Positions 31,331 through 38,739 of a stretch of DNA of 40,480 nt are shown here, one piece after another. The DNA is from Streptomyces odonnellii. GTDB taxonomy: Bacteria > Actinomycetota > Actinomycetes > Streptomycetales > Streptomycetaceae. The stretch spans positions 1-40,480 of the forward strand of contig NZ_LATD01000141.1 in NCBI RefSeq assembly GCF_000981895.1. Reading direction: 5' to 3'. The notes under the pieces are model-generated. The model searched no databases. It was not told the DNA's origin and saw only the letters and a program-made list of their open reading frames with translations. The translations under genes and the position numbers were made by a program. Position 1 is the stretch's first letter; every line of letters starts with the position of its first letter.

Positions 31331-32196
31331 GGGGAGTGCTCCTTCGCTCGGCACGCGGGCCTGTGGTCAGCAGACCTCTAAGTCATACGTGCCGCACACG
31401 CGGGGGCGGGCCGGACACGCGCGGGGGCGGGCGAGGACACACCTCAGGGCGTGACGCACGACCAGCCCGTCCGGCGTTTGCGTACGGAGACGGCACGGCG
31501 CCGGGGCCGGATGCCCTCCGATGCGGGGGGCCGGGCACGGCATCCCATGGGCCGAACCATCGCCACTTCCGGCCCGTCCGACGTTTGAGGGACGGAACCA
31601 CCGACTCCAGCGCCGGGTACCCGCCCGACCGGAGCCGACCCCGGCACCCCATGCGCCGGACCATCGCCACATCCAGCCCGTCCGGCATTTGAGGGACGGA
31701 ACCACCGGCCCCAGCGCCGCGCGCCCGCCCGACCGGAGCCGACCCCGGCACCCCATGCGCCGGACCATCGCCACTTCCGGCCCGTCCGGCGATTGAGGAC
31801 GGAGACGGCACGGCGCCGGGGCCGGACGCCCTCGATGCCGGGCCGGCCCCGGCATCGAGTGGGCCGGACCGTCGCCACATCCAGCCCGTCCGGCGTTTGA
31901 GGGACGGAACCACCGACTCCAGCGCCGAGTCCCCTCCCGGCCGGAGTCGACCCCGGCATCCCGTGCGCCGGACCGTCGCCACATCCAGCCCGTCCGGCGA
32001 TTGAGGAACGGAACCACCAGCCCCAGCGCCGAGTCCCCTCCCGGCCGGAGTCGGCCCCGGCATCCCATGCGCCGGACCATCGCCACATCCAGCCCGTCCG
32101 GCGATTGAGGACGGAACCGCCGGCCCCGCGCCGGGTGCCCGCCCGGTGGAGGTCGACTCCGCAGGGCCCTGGCAGGAGTTCCGGCCGGGGGGCGGC
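31331..32196. other. 866-base gene-free region carrying the 104-bp repeat array
   Basis: This region between the FemABX start and the glycerate kinase stop is almost wholly occupied by the tandem array described separately. The 130 bases before the array must hold the FemABX promoter; TATGAC on the minus strand near 31386 is a possible -10. Long minus-strand frames cross the array in three registers, but they are by-products of the repeat and not genes. Confidence 0.7.
31463..32114. repeat. Tandem array of seven hairpin units, 104-bp period
   Basis: The core GCCCGTCCGGCGTTTGAGG (variants GATTGAGG, ATTTGAGG) occurs seven times. The GTCC of each core begins at 31469, 31576, 31680, 31784, 31888, 31992 and 32096: one interval of 107 and then five of exactly 104 bases. 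In units 3-7 the core is the right arm of a stem: (C)GCCGGAC, 18 bases, then GTCCGGC(G), giving 7-8 perfect base pairs. The sequence between cores comes in two types. Type A (after cores 1 and 4) has GACGGCACGGCGCCGGGG; type B (after cores 2, 3, 5 and 6) has GGAACCACC...CCAGCGCC, and the segment after core 7 is also B-like. The core resembles a short sequence I recall as dispersed in many Streptomyces intergenic regions, but a tandem array with this regularity is unusual. Confidence 0.9.
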
Positions 32197-33351
32197 TCAG
32201 GTCAGGAAGTCGGTCGCGATCTTTGCCGCCAGGCGTTCCAGCAGGGGGCCCGCCTGGGCCATGCAGACCGCCGGGTCCGGTTCCAGTTCGGTGAGGGCGT
32301 ACGCGCGGCGGATGCCCGCGCGGCCCAGGGCCTCCGGGGGCAGGGCCAGCCGGCCGCAGACCGCGATGACCTCGATGCCGCGTGCCCGGGCCGCCGCCGC
32401 GACCCCGGCGGGGGCCTTGCCGTGCAGGGTCTGCTCGTCCAGCGAGCCCTCGCCGGTGATCACGAGGGTCGCCCGGGCCAGCGCGGGCGCGAAGCCCAGG
32501 ACGTCGAGCATCACCTCGATCCCCGGCCGGAAGCCCGCGCCGAGGCCGACCAGCGCGCCGTACCCGATACCGCCCGCCGCGCCCGCGCCCGGCGAGAGCG
32601 CCAGAGTGGCGGCGCGGGAGCCGATGGCCGCCTCCAGCACCGTCGTGTAGTGGGTGAGCGCCGCGTCGAGTACGGCCACGTCCTCGGGGCTCGCGCCCTT
32701 CTGCGGGCCGTAGACGGCGGGGGCACCCTTGGGCCCGGTCAGGGGGTTGTCGACATCGCTGGCGAGGACGATCTCCGTCGTACCGAGTCGCCCGTCCAGG
32801 CCGGACAGATCGGCGGTGGCGAGGTCCCGCAGCCCGCCGCCGCCCGGCCCGACGGGCTGTCCGCCCGCGTCCAGGAAACGCGCGCCGAGCGCGGCGAGCA
32901 TGCCCGCGCCGCCGTCCGTGGTGGCGCTGCCGCCGACCCCGAAGACGATGGTCCGCGCGCCCGCGTCGAGCGCCGCGCGCAGCAGCTCGCCGGAGCCGCG
33001 CGTCGTCGCGGTCAGGGGGGCGAAGACGCCCGCGGGGAGGTGCTGGAGGCCGGACGCCTCGGCCATCTCGATGACGGCCGTACCGTCCCGCAGGGCATAC
33101 GCCGCGGTCAGCTCGTCGCCGAGCGGTCCCGTGACCCGTACCTCACGCCGTTCGAAACCGGCCGCCACGGCAGCCGCGACCGTGCCGTCGCCGCCGTCCG
33201 CGACCGGCATGGTCTCGACCACCGCGTCGGGGGCGACCCGGTGCAGCCCGGCCGTCACCCGCTCCGCGACCTCCAGGGCCGTGAGGGACCCCTTGAACTT
33301 GTCCGCCGCGACCAGTACGCGCGCGGTTTCGGTTACTGCTCCGTCCGTCAC
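32197..33351 (-). CDS. Glycerate kinase (GlxK/GarK family)
   Basis: A 384-residue kinase that phosphorylates D-glycerate (to 2-phosphoglycerate in the GarK group) with ATP. Characteristic segments are VLVAADKFKGSLTALEVAERV at the N-terminus, VADGGDGTVAAAV, VFGVGGSATTDGGAGMLAALG (nucleotide loop), DVDNPLTGPKGAPAVYGPQKGA and VITGEGSLDEQTLHGKAPAGVA. No signal peptide; cytosolic. GTG at 33351 has GAGGGAG four bases upstream; the upstream region is shared with the divergent Nudix gene. Because the ethylmalonyl-CoA pathway releases glyoxylate, glycerate kinase is a plausible downstream step, though it lies outside that operon. The 104-bp array begins about 80 bases after its stop. Confidence 0.95.
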   Translation of the reverse strand: MTDGAVTETARVLVAADKFKGSLTALEVAERVTAGLHRVAPDAVVETMPVADGGDGTVAAAVAAGFERREVRVTGPLGDELTAAYALRDGTAVIEMAEASGLQHLPAGVFAPLTATTRGSGELLRAALDAGARTIVFGVGGSATTDGGAGMLAALGARFLDAGGQPVGPGGGGLRDLATADLSGLDGRLGTTEIVLASDVDNPLTGPKGAPAVYGPQKGASPEDVAVLDAALTHYTTVLEAAIGSRAATLALSPGAGAAGGIGYGALVGLGAGFRPGIEVMLDVLGFAPALARATLVITGEGSLDEQTLHGKAPAGVAAAARARGIEVIAVCGRLALPPEALGRAGIRRAYALTELEPDPAVCMAQAGPLLERLAAKIATDFLT

Positions 33352-33415
33352 TTGACTCCCTCTGCTTTCGAACAGGCAGTCGCGCCTCCCCGACCCTATC
33401 CACCGGGGCAGCCTT

Positions 33416-33421
33416 TAGGCT
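33416..33421 (+). promoter_or_regulatory. -10 box for leaderless Nudix gene
   Basis: TAGGCT, six bases (GCCCGT) before GTG 33428; no ribosome binding site. Confidence 0.45.
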
Positions 33422-33427
33422 GCCCGT

Positions 33428-33931
33428 GTGACCGATACGGATACCGAATACGCCGCGTATATCGCGGGTCTTCCCCGAGTGCTCGCCGGCGCCGCCATGC
33501 TGTTCAGGGATGCCGCGGGGCGGGTGCTGATCGTCGAGCCCAACTACCGGGAGGGCTGGGCGCTGCCCGGCGGGACCGTCGAGTCCGACGACGGCGAGAC
33601 CCCGCGCTCGGGTGCCCACCGCGAGACGCTCGAAGAGATCGGCCTGGACATCGAACCGGGGCGGCTGCTGGCCGTCGACTGGGTACCGGGCAAGGCCCGG
33701 CCGCCGATCGCGGTGTATCTGTACGACGGCGGGGTGCTGGACGAGCGGCAGCTCGCGGCGATCCGGCTCCAGGAGGAGGAGCTGCTGTCGTGGCGCCTGC
33801 TCGACCGCGAGGAGATCCCGGCGTACCTGCTGGGCTCGCTCGGCCTGCGGGTACAGGCGGCACTCGACGTGGTGGAGTCGGGCGCGGGCACGGTGGAACT
33901 GGAGAACGGCCTGCCCCCGGGCACGTCCTGA
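33428..33931 (+). CDS. Nudix hydrolase
   Basis: A 167-residue Nudix-fold pyrophosphohydrolase for a nucleoside diphosphate linked to X. The box is GGTVESDDGETPRSGAHRE followed by TLEEIGLDIE; RExxEExG is intact and the metal-binding glutamates are present. The canonical spacing between the first Gly and Glu is five residues; here two extra residues (the DD of ESDDGE) lengthen the loop. I believe this form is seen in other Streptomyces relatives. The hydrolysed substrate cannot be told. The start GTG 33428 is probably leaderless. It is divergent from glycerate kinase and followed by a gene-poor stretch. Confidence 0.88.
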   Translation: MTDTDTEYAAYIAGLPRVLAGAAMLFRDAAGRVLIVEPNYREGWALPGGTVESDDGETPRSGAHRETLEEIGLDIEPGRLLAVDWVPGKARPPIAVYLYDGGVLDERQLAAIRLQEEELLSWRLLDREEIPAYLLGSLGLRVQAALDVVESGAGTVELENGLPPGTS

Positions 33932-34447
33932 CGCGTAGCCCCGGCGAGGAGGCGCGGGCGCGGTTGTCGCGGGGGCCGCGGACGGCGCAGGCGGATGCCG
34001 GGGTCGGGCTGGACGGTTGCGCGGCGGACGCCCGTACCGTGCCGGAGCGGCCCCGGGAGACCGTACGGGAGCGGCCCCGGAACGCGCTCGCCGCCTGGGC
34101 CACCCGCCACCCGGAGGCGACCATCGGAGCAGGCCCGGACGGCGCCGAGGCGCGCGCCACGGACGGTACGGACCGTACGGACGACAAGCCCGCGACCGCG
34201 AACTCGCCCTGTCCGACGGGCAGTTCCCCGCGTACCGCGAGATGCTCCCGGATCCGGCCCCGGCCGTCCTGCCGGTGACGATGTGCTCGGCCGACCACGG
34301 CAGCTTCACCGCCCTGGTGATGCCGATCGCCCTCACACCAGGTCTGTGACGCGCGATCAGCGACTATGCGCCACATTCGCCCGGCATCGCCCCGCCGAAC
34401 TCCCCCGCCCGGCATCATTCTTGAGTCCCGCGATCCCCGGAGGACTC
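33932..34447 (+). other. Gene-poor stretch with a possible decayed coding segment
   Basis: 516 bases between the Nudix and secreted-protein genes. Two stretches look coding-like by composition but lie in different frames: RPRNALAAWATRHPEATIG (around 34077-34133), and SDGQFPAYREMLPDPAP followed by AVLPVTMCSADHG, ending in a stop at 34347-34349. Neither has a start with a ribosome binding site, and I recognise no family. GGAGCGGCCCCGG is repeated at about 34044 and 34069. This may be the remnant of a lost gene or simply spacer. Confidence 0.25.
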
Positions 34448-35653
34448 ATGCGAAGCCCGCGAAGCCAGACACGCGGCCGGCTGGCGGCCCTGCTCACATC
34501 CCTGGTCGTCGTGTCGGCCTCCTTCGCCGGAGGCAGTGGCGGGGGCGGGGGCGTGGCGCACGCCCAGGACCGGCGCCCGGCGGCTGGGCCTCCCGTACTG
34601 CCGACCACCGTCAACGGCGGTGCCTGGCGGTCGGGGCATCTCCAGGGCATGGCCGTCGACCGCGCCAAGGGCCACATGTACTTCTCCTTCACCGACCTCC
34701 TGGTGAAGACCGATCTGCGCGGCACACCCCTCGGCTCGGTCACCGGCTTCACCGGTCATCTCGGTGATCTGGACCTCAACGCGCGGGACGGCCGGATCTA
34801 CGGCTCGCTGGAGTACAAGGCCGCGAAGGCCTTCTATGTCGCGATCTTCGACGGAGACCGCATCACCCGGATGAACATGGACGCCCAGTCCACCGGCGTG
34901 GTCTCCACCGTCCATCTCAAGGAAGTGGTGAAGGACTACACGGCCGACATGAACCGCGACGGGGTCTTCGACGGCGACACCGCGAAAACCCCCGACCACC
35001 GGTACGGATGCAGCGGTGTCGACGGCGTCGCGTTCGGCCCCGCCTTCGACCGGCGCGGCGGTGACCGGCTGACCGTCGCGTACGGGGTGTACGCCAACGC
35101 CGACCGCCGGGACAACGATCACCAGGTGCTGCTCCAGTACGACGTCCGGCGCTGGCGGAAGTACGAGAGGCCGCTCACCGAGTCCGCGCCGCACACCAGC
35201 GGCCCGGCCTCGCCCGACGGCAAGTACTTCGCGTACACCGGCAACACCACCTACGGCGTGCAGAATCTGGAGTACGACGCGCACAGCGGCGACTGGCTGC
35301 TGGCCGTGTACAAGGGCACGAAGACACGGTTCCCCAACTACTCCCTCTTTGTGGTCGACGGGTCGAAGCGCGCCGCCCTCGGCACCGTCCGCGGCCAACA
35401 GCGCCCGGAACGCGGGCAGTTGCTGTCGCTGCTGCCCCGCGGCCTGCATCACGCGCCGACCGGGGTGTACGGCTGGGAATCGGCGGGCCAGTACGGGCTG
35501 GTCTCGCTCGACGACGGCCGCTACTATCTCGCCGAGACCGGTACGGTCCAGGACGGCGGTGCCACACTCCGGACGGGCCGCGCCGTGATGCACCGCTGGA
35601 CGGGCCGTACACCGACGCCCTTCGCCGCCGTGGGCAAGCCTGCCGCTCCCTGA
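34448..35653 (+). CDS. Secreted protein of unknown function, beta-propeller-like
   Basis: A 401-residue exported protein. The signal peptide has a basic start (MRSPRSQTRGR), a hydrophobic core LAALLTSLVVVSASFAGG and probable cleavage after VAHA (about residue 39). The mature part shows repeated short strands with aromatic/aspartate turns (GHLQGMAVDRAKGHMYFSF, LGDLDLNARDGRIYGSLEY, ASPDGKYFAYTG), consistent with a beta-propeller, but I recognise no catalytic motif. A Cys-containing segment (HRYGCSGVDGVAFGPAFDRRGG) and DMNRDGVFDGD, which resembles a calcium-binding loop, are notable. GGAGG lies four bases before ATG 34448. Homologues with these segments occur in other Streptomyces as hypothetical proteins. 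The role is unknown. Confidence 0.85.
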   Translation: MRSPRSQTRGRLAALLTSLVVVSASFAGGSGGGGGVAHAQDRRPAAGPPVLPTTVNGGAWRSGHLQGMAVDRAKGHMYFSFTDLLVKTDLRGTPLGSVTGFTGHLGDLDLNARDGRIYGSLEYKAAKAFYVAIFDGDRITRMNMDAQSTGVVSTVHLKEVVKDYTADMNRDGVFDGDTAKTPDHRYGCSGVDGVAFGPAFDRRGGDRLTVAYGVYANADRRDNDHQVLLQYDVRRWRKYERPLTESAPHTSGPASPDGKYFAYTGNTTYGVQNLEYDAHSGDWLLAVYKGTKTRFPNYSLFVVDGSKRAALGTVRGQQRPERGQLLSLLPRGLHHAPTGVYGWESAGQYGLVSLDDGRYYLAETGTVQDGGATLRTGRAVMHRWTGRTPTPFAAVGKPAAP

Positions 35654-35717
35654 CGGGCGGATCCGGCCAAGGCCCCGCGCCGGACCAATTCGTTCGCCGC
35701 GCGCGGGCCCCGCTGCG

Positions 35718-35723
35718 TACGCT
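35718..35723 (+). promoter_or_regulatory. -10 box for leaderless sirtuin gene
   Basis: TACGCT, six bases (CGCCGT) before ATG 35730; no ribosome binding site. Confidence 0.45.
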
Positions 35724-35729
35724 CGCCGT

Positions 35730-36467
35730 ATGACTCTCGTCGCGATCCTCAGCGGCGCCGGGATCTCCACCGACTCCGGCATCCCCGACTACCGCGGTCC
35801 GAACGGGCTGTGGCGCCGCGATCCGGGGGCCGAGAAGCTCGTCACATACGACCTGTACATGACGGATCCGGAGATCCGGCGCCGGTCCTGGCGGATGCGG
35901 AGCGACAGTCCCACACTCCGCGCCGAGCCCAACGGGGCGCATCGCGCGGTGGCGGAGCTGAGCCGGTCGGGGACGGCGGTCCGGGTGATCACCCAGAATG
36001 TCGACGGGCTGCACCAGCTCGCCGGGATGCCGGCCCGCAAGGTCCTCGAACTGCACGGCACCGCACGGGAGATCGTCTGCACCGGATGCCATGTCCGGTC
36101 GTCGATGAAGGAGGCGCTGGGCCGGGTCGCGGCGGGCGAGGAGGACCCGCGCTGCCTGGCGTGCGGCGGGATCCTCAAGTCGGCCACGGTGATGTTCGGG
36201 GAGCGGCTCGACCCCGAGGTGCTGGCGCAGTCGGTGGCGATCGCCAAGGCGTGCGAGGTGTTCATCGTGGTCGGTACGACCCTTCAGGTGCAGCCCGCTG
36301 CCTCACTGGCGGGGATCGCCGCCGATCACGGGGCCCTGCTGATCGTGGTGAACGCCGAGCCGACGCCGTACGACGACCGCGCCCACGAGATCATCCGCGA
36401 GCCGATCGGTACGGCGCTGCCCGCGCTGCTGACGAGATACCGCGGCGACCGGCCCGATCAGAACTGA
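35730..36467 (+). CDS. cobB: NAD-dependent protein deacylase, Sir2 family
   Basis: A 245-residue sirtuin that removes acyl groups from lysines using NAD+, giving nicotinamide and O-acyl-ADP-ribose. The motifs are GAGIS at 9-13 with DSGIPDYRG, TQNVDGLH at 88-95, catalytic His109 in LELHGT, zinc cysteines 117, 120, 142 and 145, and VVGTTLQVQPAA for NAD binding. The Tyr-x-x-Arg pair of class III desuccinylases is not evident. Known bacterial targets include acetyl-CoA synthetase, so a link to nearby acyl-CoA metabolism is plausible but inferred. The start ATG 35730 is probably leaderless. The stop lies in the first copy of a 24-bp tandem duplication shared with the converging ogt gene. Confidence 0.95.
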   Translation: MTLVAILSGAGISTDSGIPDYRGPNGLWRRDPGAEKLVTYDLYMTDPEIRRRSWRMRSDSPTLRAEPNGAHRAVAELSRSGTAVRVITQNVDGLHQLAGMPARKVLELHGTAREIVCTGCHVRSSMKEALGRVAAGEEDPRCLACGGILKSATVMFGERLDPEVLAQSVAIAKACEVFIVVGTTLQVQPAASLAGIAADHGALLIVVNAEPTPYDDRAHEIIREPIGTALPALLTRYRGDRPDQN

Positions 36468-36503
36468 CCGGGTCAGAACGATCAGAACTGACCCGGTCAG
36501 AAC
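36456..36503. repeat. 24-bp tandem duplication across convergent gene ends
   Basis: Two adjacent 24-base copies (36456-36479 and 36480-36503) differ at one position (GACCGGG versus GACCCGG). Copy 1 contains the last codons and TGA of the sirtuin gene; copy 2 contains the stop and last codon of ogt on the other strand. Each copy has an internal dyad, CTGAC-N3-GTCAG, that could form a small hairpin. Confidence 0.9.
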
Positions 36504-37012
36504 AGGGTGGCGGTGGCCGGAACCCCGGTCGCCGCTCCCTCGAAGGCCAGCAGCCGCTGCTTGCGGTCGAGCCCGCCGCCGTAGCCGGTGAGGCTGCCCG
36601 TCGAACCGATCACGCGGTGACACGGCACGACGATGCCGATCGGGTTCTTGCCGTTGGCCAGCCCCACCGCGCGCGAGGCGCCCGGCCTGCCGAGAAACTC
36701 GGCCAGGTCACCGTACGAGCGCGTCTCGCCGTACGGGATCTTCCGGAGCTGGTCCCAGACACCGCGCTGGAACGGGGTGCCGTCGAGCCGCAGCGGCAGA
36801 TCGAACTCCGTCAGCTCTCCGTCGAAGTACGCGGTGAGCTGGCGCACGGCCTCGGCGAAGGGCCGGGGGTCGGGCTCGCCGAAGTTCTCCTCGGGCGGCC
36901 GGTGCCGCTGCCCGACCATGTAGAGGCCCGTGAGGACACCGTCGGCCGCGACGAGTGTCAGCGGATCGTACGGACTGTCGATCACGGTGTGCGTGATGTG
37001 TGTGGTGGTCAT
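36497..37012 (-). CDS. ogt: Methylated-DNA--protein-cysteine S-methyltransferase
   Basis: A 171-residue suicide DNA-repair protein that takes the alkyl group from O6-alkylguanine onto its own cysteine. The active site is [19 protein letters not shown] with acceptor Cys131; the DNA-binding helix-turn-helix region [27 protein letters not shown] and arginine-finger segment [20 protein letters not shown] are intact. The N-terminal domain lacks the Ada zinc cysteines. AAGGAA lies 8 bases before ATG 37012. Just downstream (70 bases) of the AdaA-AlkA gene on the same strand, the two probably form an alkylation-repair unit. The stop lies in the 24-bp duplication shared with cobB. Confidence 0.95.
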   Translation of the reverse strand: MTTTHITHTVIDSPYDPLTLVAADGVLTGLYMVGQRHRPPEENFGEPDPRPFAEAVRQLTAYFDGELTEFDLPLRLDGTPFQRGVWDQLRKIPYGETRSYGDLAEFLGRPGASRAVGLANGKNPIGIVVPCHRVIGSTGSLTGYGGGLDRKQRLLAFEGAATGVPATATLF

Positions 37013-37082
37013 GAGGGAAGTTCCTTGCCTGCCGGACTGAACACACTTGCCGGGTTGACGTGCTGATACGAAACGAACGCGC

Positions 37083-38591
37083 TTATACGGGAAGGCGGTT
37101 GATGGGATGGTCGTCCGTCGCCCAGAGGTACTGCACGGCATACGCCCGCCACGGCCGCCAGGCCGCCGCGCGCTTGGTGAGCGCGGCCGGGGTGGACGGC
37201 AGACCGAGCCGGTCGGCGGCCCGGCGGACGCCTAGATCGGTCGGCAGAAACGCGTCGGGGTCGCCCAGCGCGCGCATCGCGATCGCCTCGACCGTCCAGG
37301 GCCCGAATCCGGGCAGGGCGGTGAGCTGCTCGCGCGCCAGCTCCCAGTCGCTGTCGGCGCCGAGCCGCAACGAACCGTCGGCGAGCGCGGCGACCAGGGT
37401 GATGAGGGTGGTACGCCGGGTGCGTGGCAGGGCCAGCGCCTCCGGGTCGAGTCCGGCCAGCGCCTCGGGGGCCGGGAACAGATGCGTCAGCCCGCCCTCG
37501 GGGTCGTCGACCGGCACTCCGTGCGCGGTGACCAGCCGGGCGGCGTGGGTGCGGGCCGCGGCGGTGGAGACCTGCTGGCCGAGGACGGCCCGCACGGCGA
37601 ACTCCGCCGCGTCGACGGTACGGGGCACCCGCCGCCCCGGCGCCTTGTCGACCAGCGGGGCGAGCTGCGGATCGGCGCGTAGCTGTTCGTCGACGGCGAC
37701 CGGATCGGCGTCCAGGTCGAGCATCCGGCGGCAGCTGCTGATCGCGAGGGTGAGATCGCGCGGGTCGGTGAGGGAGAGCCGGCAGGCGATGTGGTCGGGG
37801 CGCGGCGAGAGGGCGACGATGCCATGCCCGTACGGCAGGGAGAGCGTGCGCCGGTACGCGCCGTCGCGCCACTCCTCGACACCGGGGACGGCGGTCGCGA
37901 CGAGATGGCCGAAGAGGTTGTCGGGGTTGAGGGGCGCGCGGAAGGGCAGCCGGAGCGAGATGACCCCGCGGGTGCCCGCCTGCTCGGGAACCCGTGTGCC
38001 GCGCGCGCCGTGAGTGGCTCGCGCGCCGTGTGACGCGCGCGTACGCAGCTCGCTCGGCGACAGCGCGAAGACCTCCCGGACGGTGTCGTTGAAGGCACGG
38101 ATGGAGGCGAAGCCCGCCGCGAAGGCGACCTCGGCCATCGGCAGCGCCGTCGTCTCGATCAGTACGCGCGCGGTCTGGGCCCGCTGGGCGCGCGCCAGCG
38201 CGAGCGGCCCGGCCCCCAGCTCGGCCAGCAACTGCCGTTCGATCTGCCGGGCGGAGTATCCGAGCCGGCCGGCCAGACCGGGCACGCCCTCGCGGTCGAC
38301 GACCCCGTCCTGGATGAGCCGCATGGCGCGGGCGACGGCGTCGGCGCGGGCGTTCCACTCCGGGGAGCCGGGGCTGGTGTCGGGCCTGCACCGCTTGCAG
38401 GCCCGGAACCCGGCCTGCTGACAGGCGGCGGCGCTCGGGTAGAACGTCATGTTCTCGGCCTTGGGCGGTACGACCGGACAGCTCGGCCGGCAGTAGATCC
38501 GGGTGGTCAGCACCGCGGTGAAGAACCAGCCGTCGAACCGCGCGTCCTTGGACCTCACGGCCCGTACGCAGCGCTCGGTATCGGTGTACAT
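37083..38591 (-). CDS. AdaA-AlkA fusion: methylphosphotriester sensor/regulator and DNA-3-methyladenine glycosylase
   Basis: A 502-residue bifunctional protein for alkylation damage. Residues about 1-75 form the Ada zinc domain with Cys34, Cys38 (IYCRPSCP) and Cys65, Cys68 (ACKRC). A Cys in this set accepts methyl from phosphotriesters and switches on DNA binding. An AraC-type helix-turn-helix follows (about 85-185, [22 protein letters not shown]). Then comes an AlkA N-domain and HhH-GPD glycosylase (about 205-495), with [23 protein letters not shown] and catalytic Asp452 in [10 protein letters not shown]. It excises 3-methyladenine and related bases. MYTDTERC at 38591 is the family start, but its ribosome binding site is poor; in-frame ATGs at 38603 and 38642 are alternatives. 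It is divergent from malic enzyme. Confidence 0.94.
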   Translation of the reverse strand: MYTDTERCVRAVRSKDARFDGWFFTAVLTTRIYCRPSCPVVPPKAENMTFYPSAAACQQAGFRACKRCRPDTSPGSPEWNARADAVARAMRLIQDGVVDREGVPGLAGRLGYSARQIERQLLAELGAGPLALARAQRAQTARVLIETTALPMAEVAFAAGFASIRAFNDTVREVFALSPSELRTRASHGARATHGARGTRVPEQAGTRGVISLRLPFRAPLNPDNLFGHLVATAVPGVEEWRDGAYRRTLSLPYGHGIVALSPRPDHIACRLSLTDPRDLTLAISSCRRMLDLDADPVAVDEQLRADPQLAPLVDKAPGRRVPRTVDAAEFAVRAVLGQQVSTAAARTHAARLVTAHGVPVDDPEGGLTHLFPAPEALAGLDPEALALPRTRRTTLITLVAALADGSLRLGADSDWELAREQLTALPGFGPWTVEAIAMRALGDPDAFLPTDLGVRRAADRLGLPSTPAALTKRAAAWRPWRAYAVQYLWATDDHPINRLPV

Positions 38592-38739
38592 GACTTCCAG
38601 CATCCGGCACACAGGCCCGCCGGGCTGGCAGAAATCCGACATCAGCCTCGGAGCTCCTGCCGCGCGAGTCCGGCGGACGGGGACGACCATAGAACACATG
38701 ACGGATCTTCGATGAGACCTTTCTCCGAGGAGTGCTCCC
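38592..38739. promoter_or_regulatory. Divergent promoter region of AdaA-AlkA and malic enzyme genes
   Basis: 148 bases. CATAGA near 38688-38693 could be a -10 for the malic enzyme transcript, and on the minus strand TATGGT overlaps it as a possible -10 for the repair gene. TAGAACACATG at 38690-38700 is identical to the left part of the LexA-type box at 10573-10583, but the right half-site is missing. Confidence 0.35.

Noticed and set aside
31367..32088. Three long overlapping minus-strand open frames (about 214-239 codons) across the repeat array
   Set aside because: They run in all three registers of the same 104-bp repeat (104 is not a multiple of 3), repeat the same peptides, and have no ribosome binding site or family similarity. 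They are by-products of the repeat.
38690..38700. Second SOS-like box in front of the AdaA-AlkA gene
   Set aside because: TAGAACACATG matches the left half of the box at 10573-10583, but the right half is GACG, not GTTC, so the dyad is absent.
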